Positions 17,518-26,573 are shown, counted from the first letter of the stretch. The stretch: DNA of 57,586 nucleotides from Alphaproteobacteria bacterium (GCA_016778985.1 JADHOM010000013.1:1-57586); one strand, 5' to 3'. Translations and numbers: made by a program. The notes: generated by a model not told the origin, from the letters alone.

Positions 17518-17988
17518 AGATGATAATCTTCTATCACAAAGCGTCTGCCAGATTTGATCTGTAGAAGTCGCTTTTCTGATTTGTTTGGCAGCATTTTCAT
17601 CACGAATGAAACGTGAGATAGCGGCTAGTCTGGTCAAATGTTCAGTGCCACAATGTTGTGAGGCAAGCAGCATGAAAATAATATCAACAGGCTGATTATC
17701 ATTAGCTTCAAAATCAATGGGCTTATTTAATTTCAGCAATAAGCCAGTGATGCTGCGATCAGTTTGTTCTGGAAACGCGCAACGGGCATGAGGAATAGCC
17801 ACACCTTCGCCAAGGCCTGTACTGCCTAAGCGTTCACGCTCAAGCAAACTCTCTGTCACAAGCCGTTCATCAAGCGGCATATTCTGGGCTGAGACTATGC
17901 GAACCATCTCTTGTAGAATTTGCTTTTTGCTGTCGGCTGACTCCTGAATGACAATGTCTTCAGGGGTAATGATATCGCGAATTTTCAT
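17509..17988 (-). CDS. ptsN: Nitrogen-regulatory PTS IIA protein (PtsN/EIIA-Ntr)
   Basis: A 159-residue EIIA-Ntr, the terminal phosphoacceptor of the regulatory phosphotransferase chain PtsP-NPr-EIIA. GVAIPHAR places the phosphorylated His at residue 67, and the length is standard. In related genomes it controls potassium transport, nitrogen and stress responses by protein contact. It follows lptB at 108 bases, in the position normally reached after rpoN and hpf, which are missing here. A hairpin lies in the gap, so ptsN may have its own promoter. Confidence 0.92.
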   Translation of the reverse strand: MKIRDIITPEDIVIQESADSKKQILQEMVRIVSAQNMPLDERLVTESLLERERLGSTGLGEGVAIPHARCAFPEQTDRSITGLLLKLNKPIDFEANDNQPVDIIFMLLASQHCGTEHLTRLAAISRFIRDENAAKQIRKATSTDQIWQTLCDRRLSSAA

Positions 17989-18032
17989 GAATAAATTAAA
18001 CTTAAGAGATTAAAAAATGGAAACACATCATT

Positions 18033-18062
18033 AGTGTTGGTGGCCTTTTAGGCCGAAACACT
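18033..18062. promoter_or_regulatory. Hairpin in the lptB-ptsN gap
   Basis: agtgtt pairs with aacact and ggcc with ggcc around a five-base loop, with a small internal bulge. On the minus strand no immediate U-tract follows (a T-run appears only about 20 bases later), so it is a weak terminator or an mRNA-processing element between lptB and ptsN. Confidence 0.45.
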
Positions 18063-18096
18063 TTGCCAGTCAAGACCTATTCCTAAAATCATATTT

Positions 18097-18885
18097 TTAC
18101 CGCATAAACTGGCGGCCCAGATAGACTTCACGGACGTGATCATCCTCAATAATATCTTGCGGTGTACCGCTTTTGAGGATGATTCCATCATTGAGAATAT
18201 AACCGCGATCTACAATGTTTAAGGTATCCCGAACATTATGATCAGTAATCAATACGCCTAGACCATGACGCTTCAATCTTCCGATTAGTTCTTTAATCTC
18301 ACTAACTGCTATCGGGTCGATGCCGGCTAGAGGTTCATCGAGCATAATAAATGTTGGCCGTGACGCTAGTGCCCGGGCAATTTCAACCCGCCGCCTCTCA
18401 CCGCCTGAAAGCGTCATTGCACTCGCCGCTTTCAGATGTGAGATATGAAACTCATCCATAAGCTCATCCAGCATGGTGAGCCGAGTGTCCGGGTCAGGTT
18501 CAACAATTTGCAAAACGGCCATGATATTTTGTTCAACCGTTAGGCCTTGGAAAATGCTTGATTCCTGCGGCAAATAGCCAATGCCTTGCTGCGAGCGTTT
18601 GAACATAGGCAGGGTAGTTATATCCATGCCATCCATCAAAATTCGCCCTTCATCGGCCTTTACCAAGCCAGATATCATATAAAAACAGGTGGTCTTGCCG
18701 GCACCATTAGGGCCTAACAGGCCAACTGCCTCACCACGTTGCAGGCGTAAAGACACGCTCCTAACGACACGTTTTTTTTTGTATGATTTACCGATATTAT
18801 CGGCGACAAGCCCTGAATGGGACGTCGACTGGTCATGCGCCAAGCTTAAGCCGGATTCGGAAATATGCCCCATCTCGTCATTCAT
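18097..18885 (-). CDS. lptB: LPS export ABC transporter ATP-binding protein LptB
   Basis: A 262-residue ATPase that, with LptF/LptG, powers extraction of LPS from the inner membrane. Walker A is GPNGAGKTT; the signature is LSGGERRRVEIARAL; Walker B is FIMLDEPLAGIDP; the switch His is in DHNVRDTL. PQESSIFQGLTVEQN is typical of LptB. A 20-residue N-terminal extension precedes the usual start; ATG codons exist only at its beginning. It follows lptA by about 150 bases in the same direction. Confidence 0.95.
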   Translation of the reverse strand: MNDEMGHISESGLSLAHDQSTSHSGLVADNIGKSYKKKRVVRSVSLRLQRGEAVGLLGPNGAGKTTCFYMISGLVKADEGRILMDGMDITTLPMFKRSQQGIGYLPQESSIFQGLTVEQNIMAVLQIVEPDPDTRLTMLDELMDEFHISHLKAASAMTLSGGERRRVEIARALASRPTFIMLDEPLAGIDPIAVSEIKELIGRLKRHGLGVLITDHNVRDTLNIVDRGYILNDGIILKSGTPQDIIEDDHVREVYLGRQFMR

Positions 18886-19037
18886 TTTTATATCTTTATT
18901 ATAATCAGTATCTGTATTTCATCACATGCAAATTTCGAGAATCAGCATATCATTAATATATATCCGATTCGCTGCAAAAAATCTAATAGTTTTCGTGACT
19001 TGTCTATGTAAACTGAACTGATATTAAAGATCAGTGA

Positions 19038-19880
19038 TTATTCATTAGTATTGGCATCCTCTTCAATGAAGAATTGTCCGCTAACACGTCCTGTATTTTC
19101 ATCCGGGGTGACAATGCTTTCGCCTTCACCAATGCGCATGATGGCCTTGCCGCCTTTGATGATATTGTCGTTTTGCGTTAGCACTACATCGCCGGTGACG
19201 GTTACAATATCTGCCGCCGCTTCATAGACAGCTTTTTGGCCAGTCGCCTGTTGCGTGCCGCCATCAGCTGTCGGTTGGGTTATGTGAACATTTCCTGTGA
19301 CAACGATATGATCAACGCTATTGTCATCTGTTTTAAGAGTTGTTACCGCTTCATCGCCCCGCATGACCCGCCCATCATCTAATTTTGTGATGCTGTTGCC
19401 CGTACTCGTAATAATGCCATTGCCGCGGTCATAGATAATGCTGTCCTCGGCCTCACTAACATCTTTGCCGCGGGTGACACGAATGATGTTTGTGTCATTA
19501 TTGCTTTTCAAAACTAAGGTATCGCTATCCCGGTCATAGGTAATAATATCAGCAACACCATGAATTTCTTGATGGACGATATCAGCATTTCCGTCACCAA
19601 TGACAAGAGTAATGCGAATATTGGAAGTCGCATCTTTGTCTTCATAATGAGCTGTAATCAGATCAGCCTTTAAGACCATATCAGGAGTCGTCACAATGGC
19701 ATTGCCGCGCGCGATATATTGCCTGTCATCACGCCGCCATTCCAAGGCGGTATCAGCCTCTACCGTCATTTTTTGTGTATCGCTATCTGCCCAAGTATAA
19801 TTCGGCTGACCGGCAAGACCTACGCTAACAACAGATATAATCGTGACGGTTTTGATCCAATTTTTGATACTCATTTCCAC
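19038..19880 (-). CDS. lptA: Periplasmic LPS transport protein LptA
   Basis: A 280-residue OstA/LptA-fold protein bridging inner and outer membranes during LPS transport. A signal peptide covers roughly 1-31, ending near YTWADSD. Repeating beta strands with the pattern ARGNAIVTTPDMVLKADLITAHYED and VTGNVHITQPTADGG build the jelly-roll. At 280 residues it is longer than E. coli LptA (185), which is common in alphaproteobacteria. It sits between lptC and lptB; 37 bases separate it from lptC. Confidence 0.9.
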   Translation of the reverse strand: MEMSIKNWIKTVTIISVVSVGLAGQPNYTWADSDTQKMTVEADTALEWRRDDRQYIARGNAIVTTPDMVLKADLITAHYEDKDATSNIRITLVIGDGNADIVHQEIHGVADIITYDRDSDTLVLKSNNDTNIIRVTRGKDVSEAEDSIIYDRGNGIITSTGNSITKLDDGRVMRGDEAVTTLKTDDNSVDHIVVTGNVHITQPTADGGTQQATGQKAVYEAAADIVTVTGDVVLTQNDNIIKGGKAIMRIGEGESIVTPDENTGRVSGQFFIEEDANTNE

Positions 19881-19917
19881 ACCTCAATATATTTCAACAT
19901 AATATGCTGACTTGCTC

Positions 19918-20571
19918 TTACTTTACCTCTTCGATGATCAACTGGCTTTTACCAGTAAAAACAACATTACTGGTATTGCGATTAATAATCATGCCTTTGG
20001 CTGTGATCATACTATCCGGTCCATAGCCATGCACATCATCAGTGCTTTCCAGGATACCTTCATCCAAATAGGCGCGTGCCGCATCAGTATAGAGCGTGTA
20101 TCCAGTCTCAGGCTGGACAATAACAACACGTCCTATCAGGGTTAGTTCTTCTGCATTCTCAATATAAATGCCTTCATTTGATCGGACAGTTATTGACTGT
20201 TGATCAGGTTGATCCAGCTTGGCGCGCGGCGCAATCATGGTAATCACGCCTTTCTGTCCGGCATCTTCGGTGGCGACATCTGCAAACAACACATATTCGT
20301 CACCTTCGGCGGTATTGCCTTTATAGGTAGCGCCTTCTAAGCGGAAAATTTTGTTTTCACTGGGCAGATCAGCGTCGATTGCGGTGACTTGAATATTGAC
20401 GGCGTCATTTTGCTCCCAGATCAATAAACTGCCAACCCCGGCTAAGCTAATTACCCCAGCTAAGATCAGCAAATAGCGCAGGCGTTGTCCACCATAGGCG
20501 GCACTCTGCTGGTCGCCATTATTATCTGCGGCGCGTGGGGCAAAGCTAGGTTTGTTTTGATCTGATGCCAT
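19918..20571 (-). CDS. lptC: LPS export system protein LptC
   Basis: A 217-residue bitopic inner-membrane protein that receives LPS from LptBFG and hands it to LptA. Residues 1-30 are cytoplasmic, and one membrane helix lies at about 31-49 (LLILAGVISLAGVGSLLIW). The periplasmic domain shows LptC-type beta strands such as NEGIYIENAEELTLIGRVVI and GKSQLIIEE. It is 40 bases downstream of the RNase D-like gene, the common alphaproteobacterial order. Confidence 0.9.
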   Translation of the reverse strand: MASDQNKPSFAPRAADNNGDQQSAAYGGQRLRYLLILAGVISLAGVGSLLIWEQNDAVNIQVTAIDADLPSENKIFRLEGATYKGNTAEGDEYVLFADVATEDAGQKGVITMIAPRAKLDQPDQQSITVRSNEGIYIENAEELTLIGRVVIVQPETGYTLYTDAARAYLDEGILESTDDVHGYGPDSMITAKGMIINRNTSNVVFTGKSQLIIEEVK

Positions 20572-20610
20572 AAATATAACGCTTCTATCATTAAAGTGTG
20601 ATGCAGCTCT

Positions 20611-21279
20611 TTAGTGGGAAAATATATCCATATTATCAAAGCCGCCAAGATCAAGCGCACATCGTGTCGGCAGAAATGCAAAACAGGCTTTGGCTTCTGC
20701 CATGCGGTCTTCGCGTTCGAGCATCTTATCCAATCGTGCCTTGATCTGATGCAAATAGAGTACATCTGCTGCGGCGTAATGCATTTGTTCTAAGGTCAGA
20801 GTATCATTCCCCCAATCGGATGATTGCTGAGCTTTTGATAGCGATATCTGGAGCGTTTCCGACACCAATTCAGCTAATCCATGACGATCCGTATAAGTGC
20901 GCGCCAGTTTTGAAGCAATTTTTGTACAGTATATAGCACCGTTTATGGCACCGATATTATGGCTCAAGACGCTGACATCAAAGCGCGCAAAATGAAACAG
21001 CTTTTCCACCTTTGGATCAGCAAGCATAGCGGCCAGCCTTGGCGCCGGCTTATGTGCTTTAGCTATTTTGACCAAATGCGCCTGCCCATCACCTGATGAT
21101 AGCTGCACCAAGCACAGCCTGTCTCGATGCGGGTTTAGCCCCATAGTTTCGGTATCAATGGCGACGACAGAGCCGAGGTCTAGCCCTTCAGGTAAATCAT
21201 CGTGATAGAGATGAATGTTGTCCCCGACAATGCTAGGATCAGCAGCTGATTGCCCTGAATGACTAGTTTTTTTGCTCAT
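20611..21279 (-). CDS. Ribonuclease D-family 3'-5' exonuclease
   Basis: A 222-residue DEDDy exonuclease. Exo I motif is AIDTETMGL, Exo II is FHFARFDVSVL, and Exo III is HYAAADVLYL with the catalytic Tyr and Asp. The C-terminal HRDC domains of full-length RNase D are absent, as in the short alphaproteobacterial form found upstream of lptC. It acts on structured RNA 3' ends. Its promoter should lie in the repeat-rich region 21280-21420. Confidence 0.9.
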   Translation of the reverse strand: MSKKTSHSGQSAADPSIVGDNIHLYHDDLPEGLDLGSVVAIDTETMGLNPHRDRLCLVQLSSGDGQAHLVKIAKAHKPAPRLAAMLADPKVEKLFHFARFDVSVLSHNIGAINGAIYCTKIASKLARTYTDRHGLAELVSETLQISLSKAQQSSDWGNDTLTLEQMHYAAADVLYLHQIKARLDKMLEREDRMAEAKACFAFLPTRCALDLGGFDNMDIFSH

Positions 21280-21315
21280 AATAACCCTTACTTACGTTAC
21301 CCAGATTTTACTTTA

Positions 21316-21363
21316 CTTAGTGTTTAGGTTGCTTAGTGTTTAGGTTGCTTAGTGTTTAGGTTG
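21316..21363. repeat. Three perfect 16-bp tandem repeats
   Basis: cttagtgtttaggttg occurs three times end to end without mismatch (21316-21331, 21332-21347, 21348-21363). The array begins 37 bases upstream of the RNase D-like start codon, so the units may fall in its promoter or leader. Confidence 0.9.
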
Positions 21364-21366
21364 TCA

Positions 21367-21414
21367 AAAGTTTATGATGCCTAAAGTTTATGATGCCCAA
21401 GGTTTATTATGCTT
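21367..21414. repeat. Three degenerate 16-bp tandem repeats
   Basis: aaagtttatgatgcct, aaagtttatgatgccc and aaggtttattatgctt follow three bases after the perfect array. They share the core TTTA(G/T)G(T/A)TGC with it, which suggests that one older unit expanded twice. Confidence 0.8.
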
Positions 21415-21651
21415 AGCCTTTCGGCATTATATAGCAATAACCCATCGGCACCACATAACCTGAGCAAGCTAGCATAGCATTATTACAATCGAAAGACAGT
21501 ATTGCTTTAAAGGGTGCCAAAGTTATTGCTCAAGATAACTCAAGGCTTGAGACATTTATCACTATTGACGATGGCCAATAATCATCTAATCTGAACTTAT
21601 GACAGGGGTAAGGCACAAAAACAGTTTTGATATCAATGGGGATATAGCATC

Positions 21652-22884
21652 ATGAAACTTCTTGACTGTGATGTTTTTGTTGTTGGTAATCCGCCGCCAA
21701 GTTTTGGTGGCCGCTATTTTATTTTCGTCAAGCTGATCACAGATGACGGGATAGTTGGTTATGGCGAAAGCTATGTCGCGACGGTCAGCCCGCATGTTAT
21801 CGCGGACATTATCAAAGACATTTTTGGCCGCCACATGATTGATATGAACCCGCATGATATTGAACCTATGGGGCGGCGCGTGCATGGCTCAGGGTTTACC
21901 CACCGTCCGGATGTGACCATGATGGGGGCATGGTCAGGGCTAGAAATGGCGTGTTGGGATATTATTGGCAAGGCAGCTAATCAGCCTGTTTATAATCTCA
22001 TTGGTGGCAAGGTGCGTGACCGTTTGCGGAGCTATACCTATATTTATCCTGATGCTGATGACACGATCGATGCTGTTTATAGCGACCCGGATGTTGCGGC
22101 AAAACGGGCACTGGACTATCTGGATAAAGGATTTACGGCATTAAAGTTTGATCCTGCGGGGCCCTATACAATTTATGATGGGCGTCAACCTGATCGTGAA
22201 TATTTGGCGAAAAGCGTTGCCTTTTGCAGATGTCTCAGGGAGGCAGTTGGCGATAAAGCAGATTTGTTATTTGGCACACATGGTCAGTTTTCGGTGTCAG
22301 GCGCGAAACGCCTAGCCAAAGCGATTGAGCCATATGATCCGCTATGGTTTGAAGAGCCAACGCCGCCTGATATGCCCGAACGCATGGCAGAGGTGGCGGC
22401 GGCTACCAGCATTCCGATTGCTACTGGTGAACGGCTGACGACACGATTTGAGTTTAGCCGAGTGCTTAGCCAAAGTGCCGCGTCAATCCTGCAAATGAAT
22501 CTTGGTCGCGTGGGCGGTATTCTTGAAGCCAAGAAAATTGCTTCAATGGCAGAGGCTTATTATGCACAGATTGCGCCGCATCTATATTGTGGGCCTCTGG
22601 TTGGGGCGGCCAATATCCAAGTCGCGGCGGCATCACCCAATTTCCTTATCCTTGAGAGTATTGAGCAATGGGGAGGGTTTCATGCGGATATACTGAAATC
22701 CCCTGTTAAGATGGAAGATGGTTATGTTATCGTTCCTGAGGCGCCCGGATTAGGGGTTGAATTGGATGAAGACGTGGCAAGGCAAAATCCCTATTCAGGC
22801 GACATGCTGCATCTGGAGATGTCCCCTGATCCATCAGACTTTCAGCCCAAAATAACCCCCACTGATGATAGGTCTGCATCATGA
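21652..22884 (+). CDS. Mandelate racemase/muconate lactonizing enzyme family protein
   Basis: A 410-residue enolase-superfamily enzyme, resembling sugar-acid dehydratases of the galactonate/mannonate type. The N-terminal capping domain includes ITDDGIVGYGESY. The barrel carries WFEEPTPPDMPE and IPIATGERL, which supply two metal-binding Glu residues, and QIAPHLYCGP near the C-terminus. At the position of the first ligand, usually Asp in an x-D-x-H-G-R context, I read FGTHGQ, so the Asp appears replaced although the His is kept. It is the first gene of a four-gene plus-strand cluster, overlapping the threonine aldolase gene by four bases. Substrate unknown. Confidence 0.85.
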   Translation: MKLLDCDVFVVGNPPPSFGGRYFIFVKLITDDGIVGYGESYVATVSPHVIADIIKDIFGRHMIDMNPHDIEPMGRRVHGSGFTHRPDVTMMGAWSGLEMACWDIIGKAANQPVYNLIGGKVRDRLRSYTYIYPDADDTIDAVYSDPDVAAKRALDYLDKGFTALKFDPAGPYTIYDGRQPDREYLAKSVAFCRCLREAVGDKADLLFGTHGQFSVSGAKRLAKAIEPYDPLWFEEPTPPDMPERMAEVAAATSIPIATGERLTTRFEFSRVLSQSAASILQMNLGRVGGILEAKKIASMAEAYYAQIAPHLYCGPLVGAANIQVAAASPNFLILESIEQWGGFHADILKSPVKMEDGYVIVPEAPGLGVELDEDVARQNPYSGDMLHLEMSPDPSDFQPKITPTDDRSAS

Positions 22885-23933
22885 ATAATTACGCCAATGC
22901 TAGATCATCTCTAGACAATCAATCGGCATTTATAGATTTACGTTCTGATACGGTATCCAAGCCAGTCGCTGGTATGCGGCAAGCGATGGCAGAAGCCAAA
23001 GTCGGCGATGACGTCTATCAAGATGATCCGACCGTCAACCTGCTTCAGCATAGAGTCGCACACATGCTTGGCAAAGAGGCCGGATTATTTGTCAGCTCAG
23101 GCACGATGAGTAATCTGATTGCTATGCTGGTGCATTGCCAGCGTGGGGATGAGATTATTACCGGCCGTGATTATCATGTCTATTGTGATGAGGCAGGTGG
23201 TGCGTCAATAGTTGGGGGCATATTCTTTGACCCCCTGGACCCTGCCGCCGATGGCGCATTAAATCCAGAAGATATTTTGGCGGCAGTTAAACCTGATGAT
23301 ATTCATTGCCCGATATCACGGCTGTTATGTCTGGAAAATACATGGCATGGTGAGGCAATCTCGCTTGCCAGGATTAAGGCGTCGGCGGCGGCTGGCCGGC
23401 AAGCGGGATTAAATATTCATCTTGATGGGGCACGATTTTTTAATGCAGTGACGGCACTTAATATCAAGCCTAGTGATCTGGCAGGTGTTGCGGATACGGT
23501 TTCGGTATGCCTGTCCAAAGGGCTTGGTGCACCTGCGGGTTCAGTGCTTTGTGGGCCATCTGATTTTATCCATAAGGCGTTAAGGGTGCGTAAATATCTT
23601 GGCGGTGCCATGCGGCAGGTCGGGGTCTTAGCGGCGGCAGGCTTATATGCGCTGGATCATCATATTGGGCGTCTGTCTGATGATCATGCCCATGCTCATG
23701 ATCTGGCGCAATTTTTATCGACTATTCCGAGATTATCGGTACGGTCAGCCACCAATATGATCTTTTTGACGCTTGCCGACGGTTCGCCTGCTGAGCTTGC
23801 CAATAGCTTGCTAGAGCAGGGCATTATTATTACCCCCGGCACACCAGAAACGCGTCTTGTCATGCACCTGAATATTGATGATACGGCGCTAGATGCCATC
23901 AAATTAGCCTTTAAGAATTGGCATATGTCTTAA
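22881..23933 (+). CDS. Low-specificity L-threonine aldolase
   Basis: A 350-residue PLP enzyme that cleaves L-threonine or L-allo-threonine (and other beta-hydroxy amino acids) to glycine and an aldehyde. DLRSDTVSKP opens the fold, VGDDVYQDDP follows, IHLDGARF holds the PLP ring-interacting Asp, and Lys213 in CLSKGLGAPAGS forms the Schiff base. The ATGA overlap with the preceding gene indicates translational coupling, so its natural substrate may be a beta-hydroxy amino acid from the same catabolic route rather than threonine itself. Confidence 0.9.
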   Translation: MNNYANARSSLDNQSAFIDLRSDTVSKPVAGMRQAMAEAKVGDDVYQDDPTVNLLQHRVAHMLGKEAGLFVSSGTMSNLIAMLVHCQRGDEIITGRDYHVYCDEAGGASIVGGIFFDPLDPAADGALNPEDILAAVKPDDIHCPISRLLCLENTWHGEAISLARIKASAAAGRQAGLNIHLDGARFFNAVTALNIKPSDLAGVADTVSVCLSKGLGAPAGSVLCGPSDFIHKALRVRKYLGGAMRQVGVLAAAGLYALDHHIGRLSDDHAHAHDLAQFLSTIPRLSVRSATNMIFLTLADGSPAELANSLLEQGIIITPGTPETRLVMHLNIDDTALDAIKLAFKNWHMS

Positions 23934-23971
23934 TGCTTTGGGTATGAGGATAAGGCTAAGATAAGAGCGAA

Positions 23972-25321
23972 ATGAGCAATATGGGCGACATGAGCGACAT
24001 GACCAAGGTAAACAAGGTAATCGACTATATTCGCAACAGCCAATGGCAGGACTTTCCGACAAGCGTCAAGCATAACGCTTTTCGGTCGATGTTTGACACT
24101 ATAGGCGTATCCGCCGCCGCCACAAAAACCGAATTATCATCAATAATCCGCAACCATGCCGCCAGAATGTTTGGTGGCGCAGGTGCCAGCCTTTGGTGGG
24201 ATGGACGAAAAGTCAGCCCGGTTGGGGCAGCGCTTGCCAATGCCATGAGCATAGATGCGCTTGATGCCCATGATGGGCAGAAATTGACTAAGGGCCATAT
24301 TGGCTGCGGGCTTATCCCTGGCATCATGGCGATTGCTGAGGCGGAAGGTATTGATGATAACCTAGAAATAATGACAGCTATGGCGCTAGGCTATGAGTTT
24401 GGCACAAGGGCGGGCATTAGTCTGCATGCCAGCACATCAGATTATCATACATCAGGCGCTTGGATTGCGGTTACGGTAGCGGCGATAGGCGCTCGTCTAA
24501 TGAGGCTTAATGAGAGCCAAATGCGCCATGCTATGGGCATTGCCGAATATCATGGGCCACGAAGCCAGATGATGCGCTGTATTGACACCCCTACTATGGT
24601 TAAGGATGGGTCAGGATGGGGCGCAATGGCAGGGGTGAGCGCTGTATATCTGGCGGCAGATGGCTTCACTGGCGCCCCTGCTATCAGTATTGAGGGCAAG
24701 GATGTGGCTGATCATTGGGCTGATCTGGGAAGTCATTATTATATGGATGAGCAATATATAAAACTCTACCCTGTTTGTCGGTGGGCACAGCCAGCGGTTG
24801 AAGCAGTGCTTGATCTGATGAAACGTCATGACATCACCGCTGATCAGATTGCCAATATTGAGATTAGCAGCTTTGATGAGGCGGTACGCTTATGTTCGAT
24901 GGCTGAAAACACCGAAGAAGCGCAATATTCTTTGCCGTTTTCGGTGGCGGTAGCGGCTTATCATGGGACGATTGGCGTTGATGAGATTTCCAAGGCTGGC
25001 TTAACCAATCCCGATATTCAAGCCATAGCAAGAAAAGTAAGTGTCATCAGCAATGACGATTTCAACGCGGAGTTTCCTAAACGTCGGCTTGCCATAGCCA
25101 GCATTGAGACAACAGATGGTTGGCGATTCTCATCTGACCCGACGGAGGCTATTGGTGACCCAGAAGCGCCTGTGAGTGACGATGTTCTGCGTCAGAAATT
25201 TAATACATTAGCCAGCGCAACTTGTAATCCTGAAACGCTAAAAAATCTTGTCCATGCGCTAGGCGACTTGCGGCAGATGCCTGATATGAATAAGGTTATT
25301 GCTATCTTGCGAAAGCATTAA
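23972..25321 (+). CDS. MmgE/PrpD family protein
   Basis: A 449-residue member of the MmgE/PrpD fold, which includes 2-methylcitrate dehydratase and cis-aconitate decarboxylase. Recognisable segments are FDTIGVSAAA, DALDAHDGQKLTKGHIGCGLIPG and YIKLYPVCRWAQPAVEA. The N-terminus has several possible starts because of a short Met-Asp repeat (MSNMGDMSDM). No other methylcitrate-cycle gene is adjacent; it lies in a cluster with a threonine aldolase and a Rieske oxygenase. The reaction is unknown and may be a dehydration or decarboxylation. Confidence 0.85.
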   Translation: MSNMGDMSDMTKVNKVIDYIRNSQWQDFPTSVKHNAFRSMFDTIGVSAAATKTELSSIIRNHAARMFGGAGASLWWDGRKVSPVGAALANAMSIDALDAHDGQKLTKGHIGCGLIPGIMAIAEAEGIDDNLEIMTAMALGYEFGTRAGISLHASTSDYHTSGAWIAVTVAAIGARLMRLNESQMRHAMGIAEYHGPRSQMMRCIDTPTMVKDGSGWGAMAGVSAVYLAADGFTGAPAISIEGKDVADHWADLGSHYYMDEQYIKLYPVCRWAQPAVEAVLDLMKRHDITADQIANIEISSFDEAVRLCSMAENTEEAQYSLPFSVAVAAYHGTIGVDEISKAGLTNPDIQAIARKVSVISNDDFNAEFPKRRLAIASIETTDGWRFSSDPTEAIGDPEAPVSDDVLRQKFNTLASATCNPETLKNLVHALGDLRQMPDMNKVIAILRKH

Positions 25322-25391
25322 TTACCCCTCATACTTCTTTTTTCTAAAAAGTTCATGTAAGATAGGATACAGGTAATGTTAGGATAGTGTT

Positions 25392-26573
25392 ATGGCAGAT
25401 GATGTGTTTCAAAATCCTGAGGATCGGTTAGGGCTACCCGGCTGGACATATTTTAATGATGAGCTGTTTGAGCTAGAGGCAGAACAGTTATTTCGGCGCC
25501 ACTGGCAACTGGTTTGTCATCAAAATGATATTCCAGAAAAAGGTCAGTTCACGACATTTGATCTGGTTGGTGAACGGGCATTGATTATCCGTGGTGAAGA
25601 TGATGTTATCCGAGCTTTCCATAACCTTTGTCGACATCGTGGCTCTCGTGTTGTGACTGAAGAAAGCGGGCTTTGCAAAAAGGCCATTGTCTGTCCTTTT
25701 CATGGCTGGAGCTTTAATCTTGATGGCAGTTTGCGGTCACCTGCAAGGCCACGCAGTTTGCCTGATCTTGATCCGGTCGAATGGGGGTTAAAGCCGATTG
25801 AATGTGAAATATGGCAGGGCTTTATCTTTATTCGCTTTAAGCCGGGCCCACAGCCAAGTGTCAAAGACATTATGGCACCGCATGATGATCTGATTAAGCC
25901 GCATCATTTACCTGATCTTATGCCTGCTTCGTCGCCTCATCTATCTGAAACATGGGATGTTAACTGGAAAGCTATTCGTGATGTAGATAATGAGGGCTAC
26001 CATGTGCCGATCGCGCATCCGGGCCTGCAAGACTTATATGGCAAAGATTATTATGATTTTGATCTGACCGGCGATACATCGGTTTCCGTTGGCAATTTCA
26101 ATAAGACACCGTCACATTTATGGTCGGTTCGGAATTATCGCAATCTGATTAACAATCTGCCAGAACCTTGGGCATCTTTGCCAAAAGCGTGGCATTATGT
26201 TTTGCTTTTCCCCAATCAGGTCATAGGATTTTATCCCGATAGTATCATTTTCTATCAGGACATTCCGGTGACAACGGGAACAAGCCAGCAGCGTTCTGCA
26301 TCTTATGCGCGGCCAGATGAAGATAGAGTCACCCGCGCCGCCAGACACCTAGCCGCCCGTATTGATGAGATTACTGGCATAGAAGATATGCATTTGATTG
26401 AATGGTCATATGAAGCCATGAAATCCAGTGCATTTGACGGCATTATGCTCTCTGATCTGGAAAGTGGGGTCGGCCAGTATCACAACAGGTTGCGCCAAAT
26501 GTTTCCTGTCATGACCTGCAAGGATGAGCCAGCAGAACGGACAGTAAAACAGATCAATTATGATATGAGCTAA
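25392..26573 (+). CDS. Rieske non-heme iron oxygenase, alpha subunit
   Basis: A 393-residue aromatic-ring-hydroxylating-type oxygenase. The Rieske centre is Cys80-x-His82 (CRHRG) and Cys101-x2-His104 (CPFHGW). The mononuclear iron site has DNEGYHVPIAH with His204 and His209. The iron Asp probably lies in IEDMHLIEWS near residue 335. Family members hydroxylate aromatics or N-demethylate quaternary amines such as carnitine, glycine betaine or stachydrine. No reductase, ferredoxin or beta subunit is next to it, so electrons must come from elsewhere. It is the last gene of the 21652-26573 cluster, convergent with nrsF. Confidence 0.88.
   Translation: MADDVFQNPEDRLGLPGWTYFNDELFELEAEQLFRRHWQLVCHQNDIPEKGQFTTFDLVGERALIIRGEDDVIRAFHNLCRHRGSRVVTEESGLCKKAIVCPFHGWSFNLDGSLRSPARPRSLPDLDPVEWGLKPIECEIWQGFIFIRFKPGPQPSVKDIMAPHDDLIKPHHLPDLMPASSPHLSETWDVNWKAIRDVDNEGYHVPIAHPGLQDLYGKDYYDFDLTGDTSVSVGNFNKTPSHLWSVRNYRNLINNLPEPWASLPKAWHYVLLFPNQVIGFYPDSIIFYQDIPVTTGTSQQRSASYARPDEDRVTRAARHLAARIDEITGIEDMHLIEWSYEAMKSSAFDGIMLSDLESGVGQYHNRLRQMFPVMTCKDEPAERTVKQINYDMS

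Larger units (their letters stand above)
21280..21651. other. Gene-free divergent promoter region with two tandem-repeat arrays
   Basis: This 372-base gap separates the leftward RNase D-lpt operon from the rightward enolase-superfamily operon. It contains the six 16-bp repeat units listed separately and otherwise no open frame or RNA gene that I recognise. Promoters for both operons should be here. Confidence 0.6.

Noticed and set aside
21316-21414. The 16-bp arrays as a CRISPR
   Set aside because: Units are contiguous with no spacers, are too short, and no cas genes are nearby.
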